The position numbers were made by a program, and so were the translations under genes. Positions 45,350-57,312 of a stretch of DNA of 64,000 nucleotides are shown in pieces. The stretch spans positions 23,617,855 to 23,681,854 of the forward strand of contig NC_019879.2 of assembly GCF_002234675.1 (NCBI RefSeq), written 5' to 3'. The stretch's first letter is position 1. Each line of letters starts with the position of its first letter. The notes under the pieces were generated by a model, which was not told the origin of the DNA, made no database searches, and was given only the letters and a program-made list of their open reading frames with translations. Source of the stretch: Oryzias latipes (taxonomy: Eukaryota; Chordata; Actinopteri; Beloniformes; Adrianichthyidae).

Positions 45350-45800
45350 TGCCTTTACATTTTTTACATGTTCTTACTAGTCTTAATTTGTTTTCATGGT
45401 AAACTTTCTGTAGTACAATTTATTCAAGTTATAAACTGGTCAATCAAACATCTGACACGTTTGATTGACAGATTGTCCTGAGGCCGGTTTAAATGTAAAG
45501 GGGTTTGGCCTTCTAACATGCTGACATCTGATTGGAGAGAGTTTTTGGCATAGAAATGTAGACTGACATGGATCCATCATGGCTTACTGAGGATGTCCTG
45601 TTCCAACATAGCGACGGACATCTACTGAAGTATGGCGACTGAAATTGAGTTTATTTGATTGGAACTAGAAGTAAGTCAATTTCAAAGTGTGACGTCTTAC
45701 TGGCCTTGTCCAGTTCTCTGTATTCAGTCAATTGGGGCCCATAAGAAAGACCCATTTGTCTCCAATGGTTTGGTTTTGGGAAATGCTGTGAACATAAACA
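45350..45800 (+). repeat. Dispersed repeat R2, copy 2
   Basis: Same-orientation relative of 29740-30240, with matching blocks CTGTAGTACAATTTATTCAA, GGTCAATCAAACATCTGACA, GGCATAGAAATGTAGACTGA, GTCCTGTTCCAACATAGCGA and ATGGCGACTGAAATTGA. It continues further right into CAGTTCTCTGTATTCAGTCA. The class is unknown. Confidence 0.6.
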
Positions 45801-45804
45801 GGCT

Positions 45805-47720
45805 GCAGACGAAAAATGTAGTATTTTTGAGTAGAGAAATGCAAAACAAGGCATGAGCTGAAAATTGAGGATCTCCCTGTGGGTTGTATTAATCCACTCA
45901 ACTGTCATGGCACCTTGTCATGCTATTTAAAAAAAAAGTATATTTTTATCACAATTTCATCCCACTCTATTTACATAATTTCTGCAGCTTTAAAAACATT
46001 TTTCAACCTTCAGAGCTGACTGTTTTCTCCGGTCGGTTCTGGTCTGACATCATTTCTGGCGCATCCATCGTGCAACAATAAATGCACTGTGCATGTGAAG
46101 CCCAGCACTATAGGACAGCCATGTCCTGTCTGTGAGCTTCACAGTTTTGTTTTGTGTCTGATGAATGCCTTTTGTGAGACTCTATCATCAAGCAGCTGCC
46201 AGGGAAAATGAAAGGAGTGACGAACTCATCAATACGTGTACATAAATTCTACGGTCTAGTGTGTCACGAGATTACACATAATCATGGATTTCACAAAAAT
46301 GTGAGCTTCTGCAGTAACAGTGATTGTTACCGTGTGTTTATCTGTGACGATAAACCCCCTGTAAGGGCTGAGTCAGGGGCAATTGTTCTCCATGGAAAAT
46401 CTCTTACACAAACTACTTTTTGGCTCAATGTGTGAAACAGTGATCAGTGTCCTATAAAGGTTTATATAGACAAATGCTATCTCTTATTTCATTACAAGAA
46501 GCTTGACTTGCTGCAATATTTACCCAATGTGCACAGTGTTATGGTTAACCTACTTTTGTTGGTTCAACGGGGGAAGGGTTTCTGGCACCTTCCCTTCACA
46601 GTTTAATGCCAGAGGACTCATCTATCCGTGGGTGCATGCGACTCATGATGCGGGTGGGTTCAGATTTTCTTCACTTGTCAGATCTTTCACCAAAGGCTAT
46701 CAAAGGTGCACGAAAAAAAAAAATAGCTCAAGTGGTTTAACTTTTCAGAATTACGAGTTTAGATGTATTCAAAAACAAAAGTGCTCTCAGTTTTTCAGAT
46801 GCTTCAATACGGGAAAGTATTACTGCTGATGTCCTTTTGTAAGAATAAGGTTTTATCGTCTTTGGTCGGTAATAAAAAAACCTTAACGTATCATGATGCA
46901 CTAAAAGATGGATTACCAAAAAAGACAACAAATCTATTGAGTATTATGGGTGAAAAATGTCAGATGAAAATAGCAATCACCCCAAAACCTATTGTGCAGC
47001 AGAAAAAATGAACGTATTAAAGAGAGTACTGGTGCAAATGTCTTTTTAGGGGGGTAGAGTTGACTGCCATTGAAAAATGTTAAAGTTCTTAAATATCAAA
47101 CTAAATGTTTTGCCATATTTGTATTAATGTATATTTAATATTTAATAAAGATTAAAATCTTTGTTTTTGGTGTAAAGTATGATTTTGTTGCAGTTGCTAG
47201 CCTCGCTCTCCAAAAAAGGCCCTGTTTTATTTGGAGGATTTTAGTATATTTCCTAATGTCCGTAAATCTCTAAAATTAATTAGTCAGTTTGGAAGAAATA
47301 ATACCACAACCTCTTGAATTTATAAATATTGTAGTGAGGGGTCTTTGAGCGTGAGACGGATTACAGCAATGTTTCTTGTTCCAAAAGGATATTTATCCCG
47401 TGCAGCAGTGGATGCAGTTTGTTATTGACAGTGAAATGCTGCAGTCCTGGTCAGCCAACTATAGGTGACAGATTTTTAAACAAAAAATAATAATGCAAAT
47501 ATAATCTTTTTTTAAAGCTGCTTCTTAGGCCTGAAGGTGTTTAAACTAAATGAGAATAAATAAATAAAAAAATGAGGATTAGCAATGGCCTGTTTGTAAC
47601 AGATTTGTAACTACATGGAATGAAATTAATCTGATGTGGGATGCTGTTTCCACATTTAGTTTGAAGTAAAAAACATTTGAAATTATTTGTTACAGGAGCT
47701 GCAGTGTAGATGTATTTAGC
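45805..47720. other. Non-coding, nothing recognised
   Basis: Unique AT-rich sequence. Plus-strand ORFs at 46208-47011 lack family features and splice signals. Confidence 0.45.
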
Positions 47721-47722
47721 TT

Positions 47723-47996
47723 AAAGACCCACTCTAACCGTCATCCATTTTACAAGCCTTCCCAGTGGAATTTTTATTATGATTTTGCCATTTTTAGGCA
47801 AAATCAAAAACCTGTGTTGTTTTCTAGGACACAGTTTCTGCAGAGCGGCAGTCGTTCATTAGAAATCCGCCCATCATATTTTCTACGTTACTACTAGAAT
47901 TGTTACAAGTCTTTTTGCTCCTGATTCACAGCTATTTGAATCAAAATGGTCTAAAGAGTCACTAGAACAGCATGTTTTGATTGGAGTGGGTCTTTA
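47723..47996. repeat. Dispersed repeat R1, short copy with clear inverted ends
   Basis: Begins TTAAAGACCCACTCTAAC and ends GATTGGAGTGGGTCTTTAA, so about 14 bp at each end are inverse copies, with TTAA at both extremes. The middle retains TTCATTAGAAATCCGCCC. At 274 bp it is an internally deleted member and best defines the family termini. Confidence 0.75.
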
Positions 47997-47997
47997 A

Positions 47998-48201
47998 CCC
48001 TTGTGCCATCCTAGGCACTTTAACATTGGGAATTGGGTCATCTAGACCCACTAGACAGTGCGCTGAACTTTTTTCTTCAATGATTTGTGATCTTCACTGG
48101 TGTCCATGGATTACATGAAATCCTCTCCACCTTTATCCACCTTTGTCATGGTAGGGAGAACACGTCAATGGTCATCTTGACCCCGTTGGATAGCACAAGG
48201 G
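47998..48201. mobile_element. piggyBac-like MITE
   Basis: A 204-bp element with TTAA on both sides (47994-47997 and 48202-48205). Its inverted ends are CCCTTGTGCCATCC at the left and GGATAGCACAAGGG at the right. TTAA targets with CCCTT-type termini are characteristic of piggyBac. It abuts the R1 copy and shares its TTAA. No coding capacity. Confidence 0.75.
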
Positions 48202-48205
48202 TTAA

Positions 48206-50495
48206 ATTTTTACCAATAGTCTCAATCCTGTCTATTTATAAATGTATTGAATCCTGACTGTGTTTCTGTGAATGCCAGAAGGTAACTCTCATACAAAAAA
48301 TAGGCTAATTAAAAGACACCCTCTAAGTGTGACGCTTGGTTGTGAATTTGTTAAATAAATCAACCAATCTGAAACCTGGATTCAAAACATATGTGGCATC
48401 ATTCAGAGCTGCTCATGTTGGGCAGGGATTGACAAAAGAAATAAAAACCAATCTGTTTACAATATGAGCTTTTTGAACAAACGCCAAAAATAATGTTATT
48501 GGTAGTACTGTATGTGTTGTCATGAATGATCATAATATGGCCTCTTTAACTTTGTTTTTTACACCCAACCTTCAAAGAAAGTGCCGATTTATTGGGAAAT
48601 TGATGTTTTTAACAAAGACTGGGGACAGAATGACATAAGGTGTAGGCAGACTCTTTTGCAGTTATGGTGACGTATCATCTGCTCTAATGGGCAGAGCTTG
48701 AGCAGTAATTACATGGGGTCTCCAAACTCTGTGTACTAATAATCACAAAGGTGTAAACTGACTGACTCCACAGATACAGAAAAGCTGACAGGAGACTGAG
48801 AGGGATGTTAGTTGAGCACTCATCTGTACGCACCCACTCAGTCCTCAGGGGAGGTTTAATCAGCTAAACACATGAAAACATCTGTGTGGGTGGATCATGG
48901 GTGTTTAAGGGCTTCAATCCTAATAAAACTATTGCTAAACACTAAACTTTTTTTTTTTTTTTTTAATGCAGCTCTGCTCTATCAAACGCTCATGACTGCT
49001 TATCTTCATAAATATTGCACAGTGCAGATCACTGAAATCATGGGTGGGATAGGCATAAAAAATACATTGAAGATGTTTATGGTCCCGAGGACAGAAATGT
49101 GAAAACATCTGAGGAACTTGTAACAACATACTCTGTGAGCACTACTCCTGCATATTGGAACAAATTTTAAAACAAATGTTGCCAGAGATAAACGAAAAAA
49201 AAAAAAAAGCTCAAACAAAGACTCTCAGTAGGAAGTAGAAATCTACATACTTTGTCGGTGGTAATGCTATGTAAACATATGCAAACCTTTAAAAAAATAT
49301 GAACTTACTCAAACCGAAACCACCTCCAGCCAATGTGGCTGCATCATTAACTGCAGAGCTAACTTACAGAGAATGCTAATGAGACTTCTGCTCTTTAACA
49401 GCGATAAAAGGGAAAACGGTGAAGCTTAACATTCAGTGAAGCCTTGTGAAATTCCTGCCGTTTCTTCAACAATGTCACCGAGCTGAACCGGGGAAAGACT
49501 CGCTCAAAGATGCAACACCTACTCCTGCATGTCACTTAATCGGCCATCTTATTCACCATCTGGCACTTTTGTCTGACAGGCAGGTTTTGCGCTACACTAA
49601 ACCGTGTATTGATTCAATAAACTGTCTATTGATTCCAAAAGGTTGGACCTTTTTTCTATACAATGCGTGGCTTTGTGTGGTGCTTTTTTCTTTCTTTCTC
49701 GCCTTATTTATGATGGCAGACAAAGCACTTAAAGAGCAAAGCTTTTTAGACTCGGGGCTCTTGAGCATTTGACAGAGCGAATTAGCTTTTCCACTTTATG
49801 CAGATATTGGCCCACTTTGTCACTAAAAAGGCATATAGATGACTATTTTTGCCCAATCCAAAGTGAGAAAAGTGTGTCATGACCCACTAACATGAAGGGA
49901 AACCTGTGTGAAGTCCTGCCAGATCCTTCCTCGTGCTCTATCGTTTTTTGCAGTGTTGAACATTAACAGTGATTGACAGATGGGTGTGTGTTTGAACTCC
50001 TCCCCAGAGGAGAAGGCTGTTGGTAACACCTTTTTAGCAAGCTCTCAAAAAGGAGACTGCTGTGTAGCTGGGACTTATCTGTCAGTTGGGGCTGTAAAAG
50101 GGGGTGCTAATTCCTCAGGTTCTAAATGAAAGCAAAATGTGTCTTTTAGGAAGTGGGGGAGGGGTGACACAGTAAGCATCCCAGAATGCCCTGAAAAACT
50201 CCACCGATTTTAAAAATGTGTTATAAAAGTGCCTAGGCTTCAACGCCACAGAGCCCTAAATTAAAAGCAATTCAAGTAAATCATTAATTAAAATTAAAAT
50301 CAAGGATGCATAATTATTTTTCACGTCATTGATTTTTTGAGAATTAAGCAACAAATTAATTAATCTTTTTTTTCTTGCTGTTTTAAATAATCATCCAGAG
50401 AGAATGCAAAAACTAACTTTAAAAGAAGTAATAGCATTGCACTTTTTTTTTGTCTAAATGTATCCATTTATTATGTAAAATTTTTGTGGCAACTT
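48206..50495. other. Non-coding, nothing recognised
   Basis: No supported exon. The stretch 49440-49680 is unique and less AT-rich than its surroundings and might be a conserved element, but nothing in it is diagnostic. Confidence 0.45.
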
Positions 50496-50499
50496 TCAA

Positions 50500-50865
50500 A
50501 AACCAACTCCAATAAAAATTGTGTTTTCGGTGTTTTCAACATGTTCTTGCAGTGTTTTTTTCTGATGATGGAGAACACACGTGAAAAAGATGTAATTTAA
50601 AATTTAATTTCTGAGTATTTCCTTATTCAAACTGTTGGGAAACTGCAGTAGACGACAATATACAGTTTGAAAAAGAGTGTATTTGTTACCTTAAAAAAAT
50701 ATGGGAGCCCACAAGCTCCCTGCCTCGCCCCACTTTGATGTCTCCACTTGTAGACGACCATTTTTGTCGCACTGGTTATGTTAGGTTTGAGGTGTGATGC
50801 TAAGTACACACCGGGCTTGTGTGGTGCATTCAAAAACGTGCTGAAAGTGGGTTTTTGAACATGCT
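50500..50865. repeat. Dispersed repeat R1, partial copy
   Basis: Contains CCAACTCCAATAAAAATTGT, ACATGTTCTTGCAG, TTTCTGAGTATTTCCTTATT and a region of short blocks (CACAAGCTCCCTG, CCACTTGTAG) also present at 62090-62140. It gives the uninterrupted counterpart of the site occupied by the Harbinger element at 32202. Confidence 0.6.
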
Positions 50866-51328
50866 TTCACCATCGTGTTTGCACAGGTCTGTTGCTACAC
50901 GATATTAGCGCAATTGTTAATGTTTCCTTCATGATTGATATTCAAACGAATGGTACTTCTGTGTTTTGAAAATGATGCAACCCACACATCACTACAAATA
51001 CTGAGTCCTTGATTGGACAACTGGTTTAACTTCCAGCGCGTGTTCAGTTGCTGCACATGTACATGGAGCCTGAAAATAAACTTAAAAACCTGCACAGCGA
51101 AGCATGATCGCGAGAGTTTTGAATGTGGAAGACCGAAACACGCATATATATACATTTACAAAGACTTTTCATTGGAAGCTGTTGCACGAATGTGCATTTC
51201 CGAGTCAGTTGTGTACATAGCATAAAGAGGATCCCTCCTTCATGTGGACATCTTTGAGGTTTCTTCTTATTTTCCTCTGAAACCCGTTTTTTTAGGAGCT
51301 TTTCTTTACTGAGAAGGAGAGTCTAAGG

Positions 51329-51758
51329 CACATGTGTCAAAGTCAAGGCCCGGGGGCCAAATGTGGCCCTCCATGTAGTTTTCTATGGCCTGCGAGAGCC
51401 TACCAGTTTTTAATTTCTTAAAGTAAAAATAAAAATTGGTGTATATTTATTCATAACTAGGGGGAATCCAACTTGAAATATGAAATTGGTCAACTATAAA
51501 TTAGGACTTAAACACTGTCCTTGTAACCTAACCTGAAAGAATCAAATGTAAAAGGATTTATGCTAAAGTAACAAGCAAACATGTTTTCCATGCAACTGGA
51601 ATTGTCACTTCATAATAACTAAATAATGAGTTATTTAACATTAAGGAGTAGTTAAGTTTATTTTTCGTCATTTGGTTACATGTATAAGTTACATTTGGCC
51701 CTTTGAGGACAGCCGCTATCTGATGTGGCCCTCAGTGAAAATGAGTTTGACACCCCTG
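51329..51758. mobile_element. hAT-type MITE with perfect 8-bp target duplication
   Basis: Flanked by GTCTAAGG on both sides (51321-51328 and 51759-51766). The left end is CACATGTGTCAAAGTCA; the right end, reverse-complemented, is CAGGGGTGTCAAACTCA. Inside are the familiar GGCCCGGGGGCCAAATGTGG and TTGGCCCTTTGAGGAC blocks of a widespread fish element. 430 bp, no coding capacity. Confidence 0.88.
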
Positions 51759-51929
51759 GTCTAAGGGAAGGGAGGCCCAATTTATCTTAGTATGTTTAGT
51801 TTAACAATTACCTATTGCATTTTATGATGGATTTGATGTTATTATACAATTACCGGTATTAAACCTGTTGAGACAACTATTGTTTTAATATTGAGCTATG
51901 TAAATACAATTTAATTTGATTTAATTGAG

Positions 51930-52195
51930 TAGCATAAAGGACTGTAAGCTAGTGGGAGAACATGTAAACAGACAGCCCTCAGTTATATGGATGACGGGAA
52001 AGGGAGGAAGGGTTGCTCTGCACCTACGGTCCTTCCCACAAGTCAGAGGCAAATTTCTAATAAACTCTTGCTGCTGTGCAGAATCTATGTCCTAAAAAAA
52101 GTTGGTATTTTATTTTTTGCACAAAATCATCCCTAAAAGACTACTGGGAACGCTTTTAAAATAGATGAAAAGATGATCAGATAGGTTTTTGAGGA
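51930..52195. repeat. Dispersed repeat R1, reverse partial copy
   Basis: Carries the family blocks in the opposite orientation to the 19145 copy: GAGGCAAATTTCTAATAAAC, TCTATGTCCTA and AAATAGATGAAAAGATGATC near the terminus. Confidence 0.6.
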
Positions 52196-52789
52196 GAGTC
52201 AGAGGCCACTCTTTGGCGATTACCTAAATCAAGAACTGTATGGATGTGCAGAGTGTTAGCACGTCCTTAAAAAATAAAAAGAACTTAAAAAATTTACACA
52301 GTAATTTAATTGCGATTCCCATTCTTTTCTTCTTTCATTCTTTTTTTGTGTTTTGTTTTCCTTTTCAATTCAGGTGCCTGTTTCATTGACAGCATCATTG
52401 AGAAAGAAAACCAGGTGCTCACTTTTCAACTCCAACTTGTACAGGGGTTGCAAGAATTTCAAGTGGTAAATAGCTGCTGTGTTTGGATCAGCACAAACTA
52501 CTAGACAGAAAACATGTTTTCAGTTTTACTTTGAAAATAACAAAATCAAGGAAAGCAAGGAAACGGTAAAAGGAAAGAAGAAGATTGTTGCTCAACATCC
52601 TAAAATACACCTTGATTACCGGTATATCTATGCCTGCCCTGTTGGAAATGCTTTTATTTTTTACATTCCAAAATGATTAATTTGTCCTTTTTGGCCAGAT
52701 GACTGGTTGAAAATAGAACATGCTTTTTACAAATAGTCTAAATTACTGTTTGGGTGCTTCCTTGGTGCCATTTCTAAAGCATTCTGCTC

Positions 52790-53060
52790 CATCCATTCAT
52801 CTTCTAACCCCACTTTATTCCTTATCGTGGTCATGGCGATGCAGAAGCCTATCAAGCTACTAAACGTTAAAGGTGGGATCCACCTGGGACATTTATACAG
52901 GACATTACAGAGACAAACAAGCACACACTCACAACTAAGGGACAATTTAGAGTCACCAATTTACCAATGGAGCATGTTTTTTGGGCTGGGGGAGAAAGCT
53001 GGAATGCCTGGAGAAAACTCACGCATGCAAACTCCCTGACAAAGTCAGGATTCAAAACTA
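52790..53060 (-). mobile_element. SINE-like element, minus-strand copy
   Basis: Reverse complement of the family seen at 31640: on the minus strand it has GAGTTTGCATGC, GAGTTTTCTCCAG, AAATTGGTGACTCTAAATTG and a 3' end in GATGAATGGATGG. The tRNA-like head is missing, so it is 5'-truncated. Confidence 0.65.
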
Positions 53061-53064
53061 CGGC

Positions 53065-56000
53065 CTTCTTGCTCTGGGCAGCTCTACATTTTGGTCTAAA
53101 ATGTAACATTTTTGCTAAAAGTTAAAGAATAAAACAGTTTATATTTTTATTTTGAAAGTAGTAAACAGTCATGGCTTCCTGCTGTGTGAACATTACTACC
53201 TCTATCGTCGTAAAGCTACAGCAAACAGCCAGTTAATTTAGCTAAAAGACTGAAACACATGGATTAGCTAACCTCTAACCCTCAGGAAACCTGCAGTATG
53301 TCTCTTCCTCACTTTTGTAATGAGATCAAGGCATCATGTGTGAATTTCTCGTCTCTGGAGGGGATGGCAAACAAAATTTACCATCCAAGTGAGAGCCAAG
53401 CTTGCTGCTACCCTTTGCTTACTGTCTGCGTTGGGAGCTAAGCTAATTGGCTTGGAGCTATAGTGTCACATTTGCCATGCATACATGAGGCTGATGCATT
53501 TTTCATCAAAACTGACTCTTCGTAAGAAGACAATTTCTCGAGGATATATTTTTAATCCATGTTTAAATTCATGAAAACAACTAAACTGCAGGAAACATTT
53601 TAGTCCTGTCATGCCACATGAATTCTTGTCTGCCACTCGTTTTTTGTTTTTTTTTTTTGTTTCTAAAAAGGGGAAAAGTTCACAATATTAAATATTTCTG
53701 GAAGACTTTAAACGGATTTTATTAAAAATGAATACAGCCATTAATAAAATACAGTATGAGCTCAATATGTTTTACATAAAGTAACTTAAATGAGCATTAA
53801 CATCTGAAGAGGCATTGCCTTTCCTTCAGCTATTTCAATTAAATTCCAACATTTGAGATGAACGTTCGAATAAATATATGAGCAGGCACTTTCAAAGTCG
53901 CCCCAAAGGCACGCTGACATCTCCCAGTTAAATGAAAACTACACTCTCAATATTGTTTATGTTTTGTGTTCACTGTTGTTTCCCCACCAACAGTTCTCAG
54001 CCAAGTGGAACCATCTCCCATAGAATTAAGTGGAGGTGGAAGACAAGCTCTTAATCGCCTGTGTTATTGAATTATTGAATTAAAAGCTTAAGTACTCCGG
54101 GTGAGCATGTCAATTTTTCACAACTGAATGGTACAGTGCTCATTCCATTTTCATCTGAATGGATCATTTGTGTATGTAAAATGTAGAAGAATGGAGGTAT
54201 TACACAGATCAGTTTTATTGTCTGTAATTCCTTTTTGCTGTGGCTGTAATCATTCTGAGAGACAAGTCATATTCATCCAACAGCCCATGTGAGTGCTTAA
54301 TCTGTATTCAGATCCCCTCAGCAACGCTGTACTTTTTTGTCAAGCAGCTGCGCTATAGACCAATGTTAATTAAGAAAGGGGTTTGCTTCAAGAAGGTTTT
54401 GTATAATTGTGGCACAAGTAGGAGTTTAACCTGCTTTTCCCCTAAGTGATGCTGCTGGAAATAGTCAGAGGAGCAAGTGTCAAAGCAAATGGTTCAGCCC
54501 CCATCCACTTGACATTCTGCTCACCTGTTTTCATCCCCCCTATGTTCTGAAACCCTGAGACTGATAAAGATAAAATAATGCGATGTTTCTGTCTGGATTT
54601 GAATGGGATGGGTTGCTGTGACCCACGCAATCTCCTTCTCAAAGAGTATTTCAACTTATGCAGATGAGCTCATCAGAGCAGCCTGCTGAGATGAGACGTT
54701 CTAGGTCTGGAATTGTGTCAATACCAGCACCAAAACAAATGCAAATCAAAATCCAAATTAATGTGTTTTCCCTGAGGAGAATCGGAGTCGTACTTATAGT
54801 CGGCTCTCAGTAGATGACAGGATTCTGTTATCCAAAGCCCATAAAAAAACAATGCATTTCCAATCTGCTCCCTGTGCCAGAGCACGAAAAGTCAGTGGAG
54901 GAAGAACCTAAACTCAGTGTAAAGAAATATTTGACTAACGTGGTTAAAAAATATTTTTTAAAACAGTCTTCTGATTTCCTAGTTTAGTGATCTTCGATGG
55001 CGTCTACAAATTTCATTGAGAAAAGAAGATGTAGCGAATATGCTGTAGGTTTTCTAAACAATATTAGTCTGGTCACACAAGTGCGTCTTCTTCTGGAATG
55101 AACAAGTAGCCCGGTGTTTGGAAAGCAGGTTAGGTTTAGATAGAAATGAGCAATCGGGGGATTGCTGCAGTCTGGCCTAATATGCCTACAGAGCATGGCC
55201 TGTCTGTCACCACATCTACCTTATTTGCATTTGACTGAATGGTAAACAGTGCATAATGCATACAACCGGCAAATTCACAGACGCAGGTTTGCAAATCTAA
55301 TGAGGCTCACTGCAAATGATAGACATCTTAGACACATTAAAGAGGCACTGTTGAAAAACTTTTTGTATTTTTATTTCTTCTTTTTTTTTTTACACATACT
55401 GTACTTGTCATACTTTTAAATTTACTGTTACCTTAATTCATGGCTGCTTCAAGGATTTTACTCCATGACATCTCTCTCCCGTTTTTTGAAGTTTATGCTA
55501 TCAAAGAATTAATTGCAAAAGACCTTGCTTGTGAATTCTCATTGAAGCAGTAGGTTGAGCATTTTTTTTTCCTTTTCTGTTCAGATTCATGTCTCAATAT
55601 TTGTCAGATGCATTGACATTAATACAAACCTTCAGGAATACGGACATTTGAAAACACCACAAATGTATTCATGGCAATGATGTATACTTTGAGTGAAAGC
55701 TTTGTGCAGAGGAAGTCAACTCATCATCCGTTGAGTGCACTAATCCACAGTGCTTGTTTTTATTTGACTTTATTCAATATAAATAGCCGTGTAAAATGTT
55801 GGTTTCTGATTTTTCTTGAGAAGAAGTAGCTTCAACTAGCATGGTAAATGACATGTGTGGGCACACAGTGTACAACTAAGGGATGGCACATTTGCAGAGT
55901 TGCTAGTGCTATCTTTCTTGAACACATAAAAGCACCTTTTGCAAAGGAATGCGCTTCTTTCACACAAAACAGACAGCTTCAGAAGTTGTCACCAGTCGAA

Positions 56001-56734
56001 AATAACCCCTTCCCATGCACACAGTGTATACAAATTTAATAAAGTACACAACAAGTACAGTAGCCCACATTCACGTGTAAACCCAGCTTGTTTTCACATA
56101 AACTGCAGAGAGGACAACGACTAGAGTTACAAATACATTCTTAAAAAATTGTTTTCAAATGGTGTTGGTCTTTTTTTTTTTTATGAAAAGGGACATTCCC
56201 TGTTGCACCACCATAAACAGTTCATAAGACACTTCACTTTTGAATGTAACTTTACTGATATGTATTTCAGTTGCTTGTGATATTCAGAGAGAGAATCCTT
56301 ATACACTAAATGGAGACAGAAAGCTTCACCGTACAAAAGCAGACAGGACTCAATAACGCAACAGTAGCAATTTGTTCAACAGCCTCACAAAATTGGAGTT
56401 GGAAATGTGTAAAATACAGACATCTAAATTGACAGGTACAGTACACCATGAAAACACTTGAAGTCAGAAAAGCACTGAGTCCCACCCCAACCCCCCTACC
56501 CCCCAAATCTTCACAGGAGTCAAGGACACATATTTCACCTAAACACAAGTCACAAAATAAAATAAAAAAAAATAAAAAGAAATAAAGGAAAAACATATAA
56601 AGCAGATGGTTTTTGGTTATACGATGTGTGTCTGAACACGTCTGTGGGTCAAAAATAAATCACCCATTGGTCATTACCTGGGATGTCCTCATCACACCCC
56701 CTGGCAGGTGAGGGGAGCACGATTGCCTCACCTG
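53065..56734. other. Non-coding region including the protocadherin 3' UTR
   Basis: The 3' UTR of the protocadherin transcript must extend leftwards from 56734. Possible minus-strand poly(A) signals (TTTATT on plus) occur near 55758 and 55769, but the end is not fixed. Farther left, 54180-54900 is complex unique sequence that might be regulatory. No other exon is recognised. Confidence 0.45.
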
Positions 56735-57312
56735 TCAGTTCCCAGAGTCCCTCGGGTTGAGAGTGCGATCCGACCCCCCGCACTCCTGGCTGATGACAGA
56801 GCTGTGAATGAGGCTGCTTGACAGAGACTTAGGCCTGAGCTCACAGGTCAGGTAGGAGGGCTCCTCCAGCTCAGTGTGCTGTGGGGAGCACTGGCCATCT
56901 GGAGGGCCATAGGCACTGCTGTCTGATCCACGGTCCCTCTCCTCTTTAGACTCTTGGTTGGCCAAGTCCATGGGCGTGCTACTCTTGGTGGGACTGCTGG
57001 ATGCAGATGGACTCTCTTGTAGCGGTGGGCTTAGCGCACGCTGTGATTTTAAGTAAGGTTTGACATTGGCCACAAGGATAGTACTGTCCCGCTGCTCCTT
57101 TCCAAACGTGCTGAGGGTTTTTCTGCTGTTGCAGCTGATGGTGCCATAAATCTCTGTCTCTACCATGGCATCCATTCCCACAGGGATGAAAAGGTTGGTG
57201 CGATTATCTGCGCTGTCTGCTTGGCTTCCTACCCGTAACTTTGGCATCCAGCATCTGTCAGAATGTCCCAGTGCACGACATTCATCGGTGCAGTGGACTG
57301 ATTTGTCTTGCT
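56735..57312 (-). CDS. Delta-2 protocadherin, terminal coding exon (partial gene)
   Basis: The last exon, encoding 191 residues of the cytoplasmic tail. On the minus strand an acceptor TTTTTGCAG|AG opens at 57312 and the frame runs to TGA at 56735. It begins QDKSVHCTDECRALGHSDRC, then WMPKLRVGSQADSADNRTNL; the CxxECxxLGHSDRCWMP block is the conserved motif of non-clustered delta-2 protocadherins (PCDH10, 17, 18, 19). LSTFGK (57098-57115) fits the WAVE-complex-binding WIRS consensus (bulky hydrophobic-x-Ser/Thr-Phe-x-x). VANVKPYLKSQRALSP and SASSSPTK resemble PCDH19 most closely as I remember it, but the C-terminal end differs, so the paralogue is left open. The cadherin repeats and membrane segment would lie upstream, beyond 64000. 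Delta-2 protocadherins are homophilic neuronal adhesion proteins that steer actin-based motility. Confidence 0.85.
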
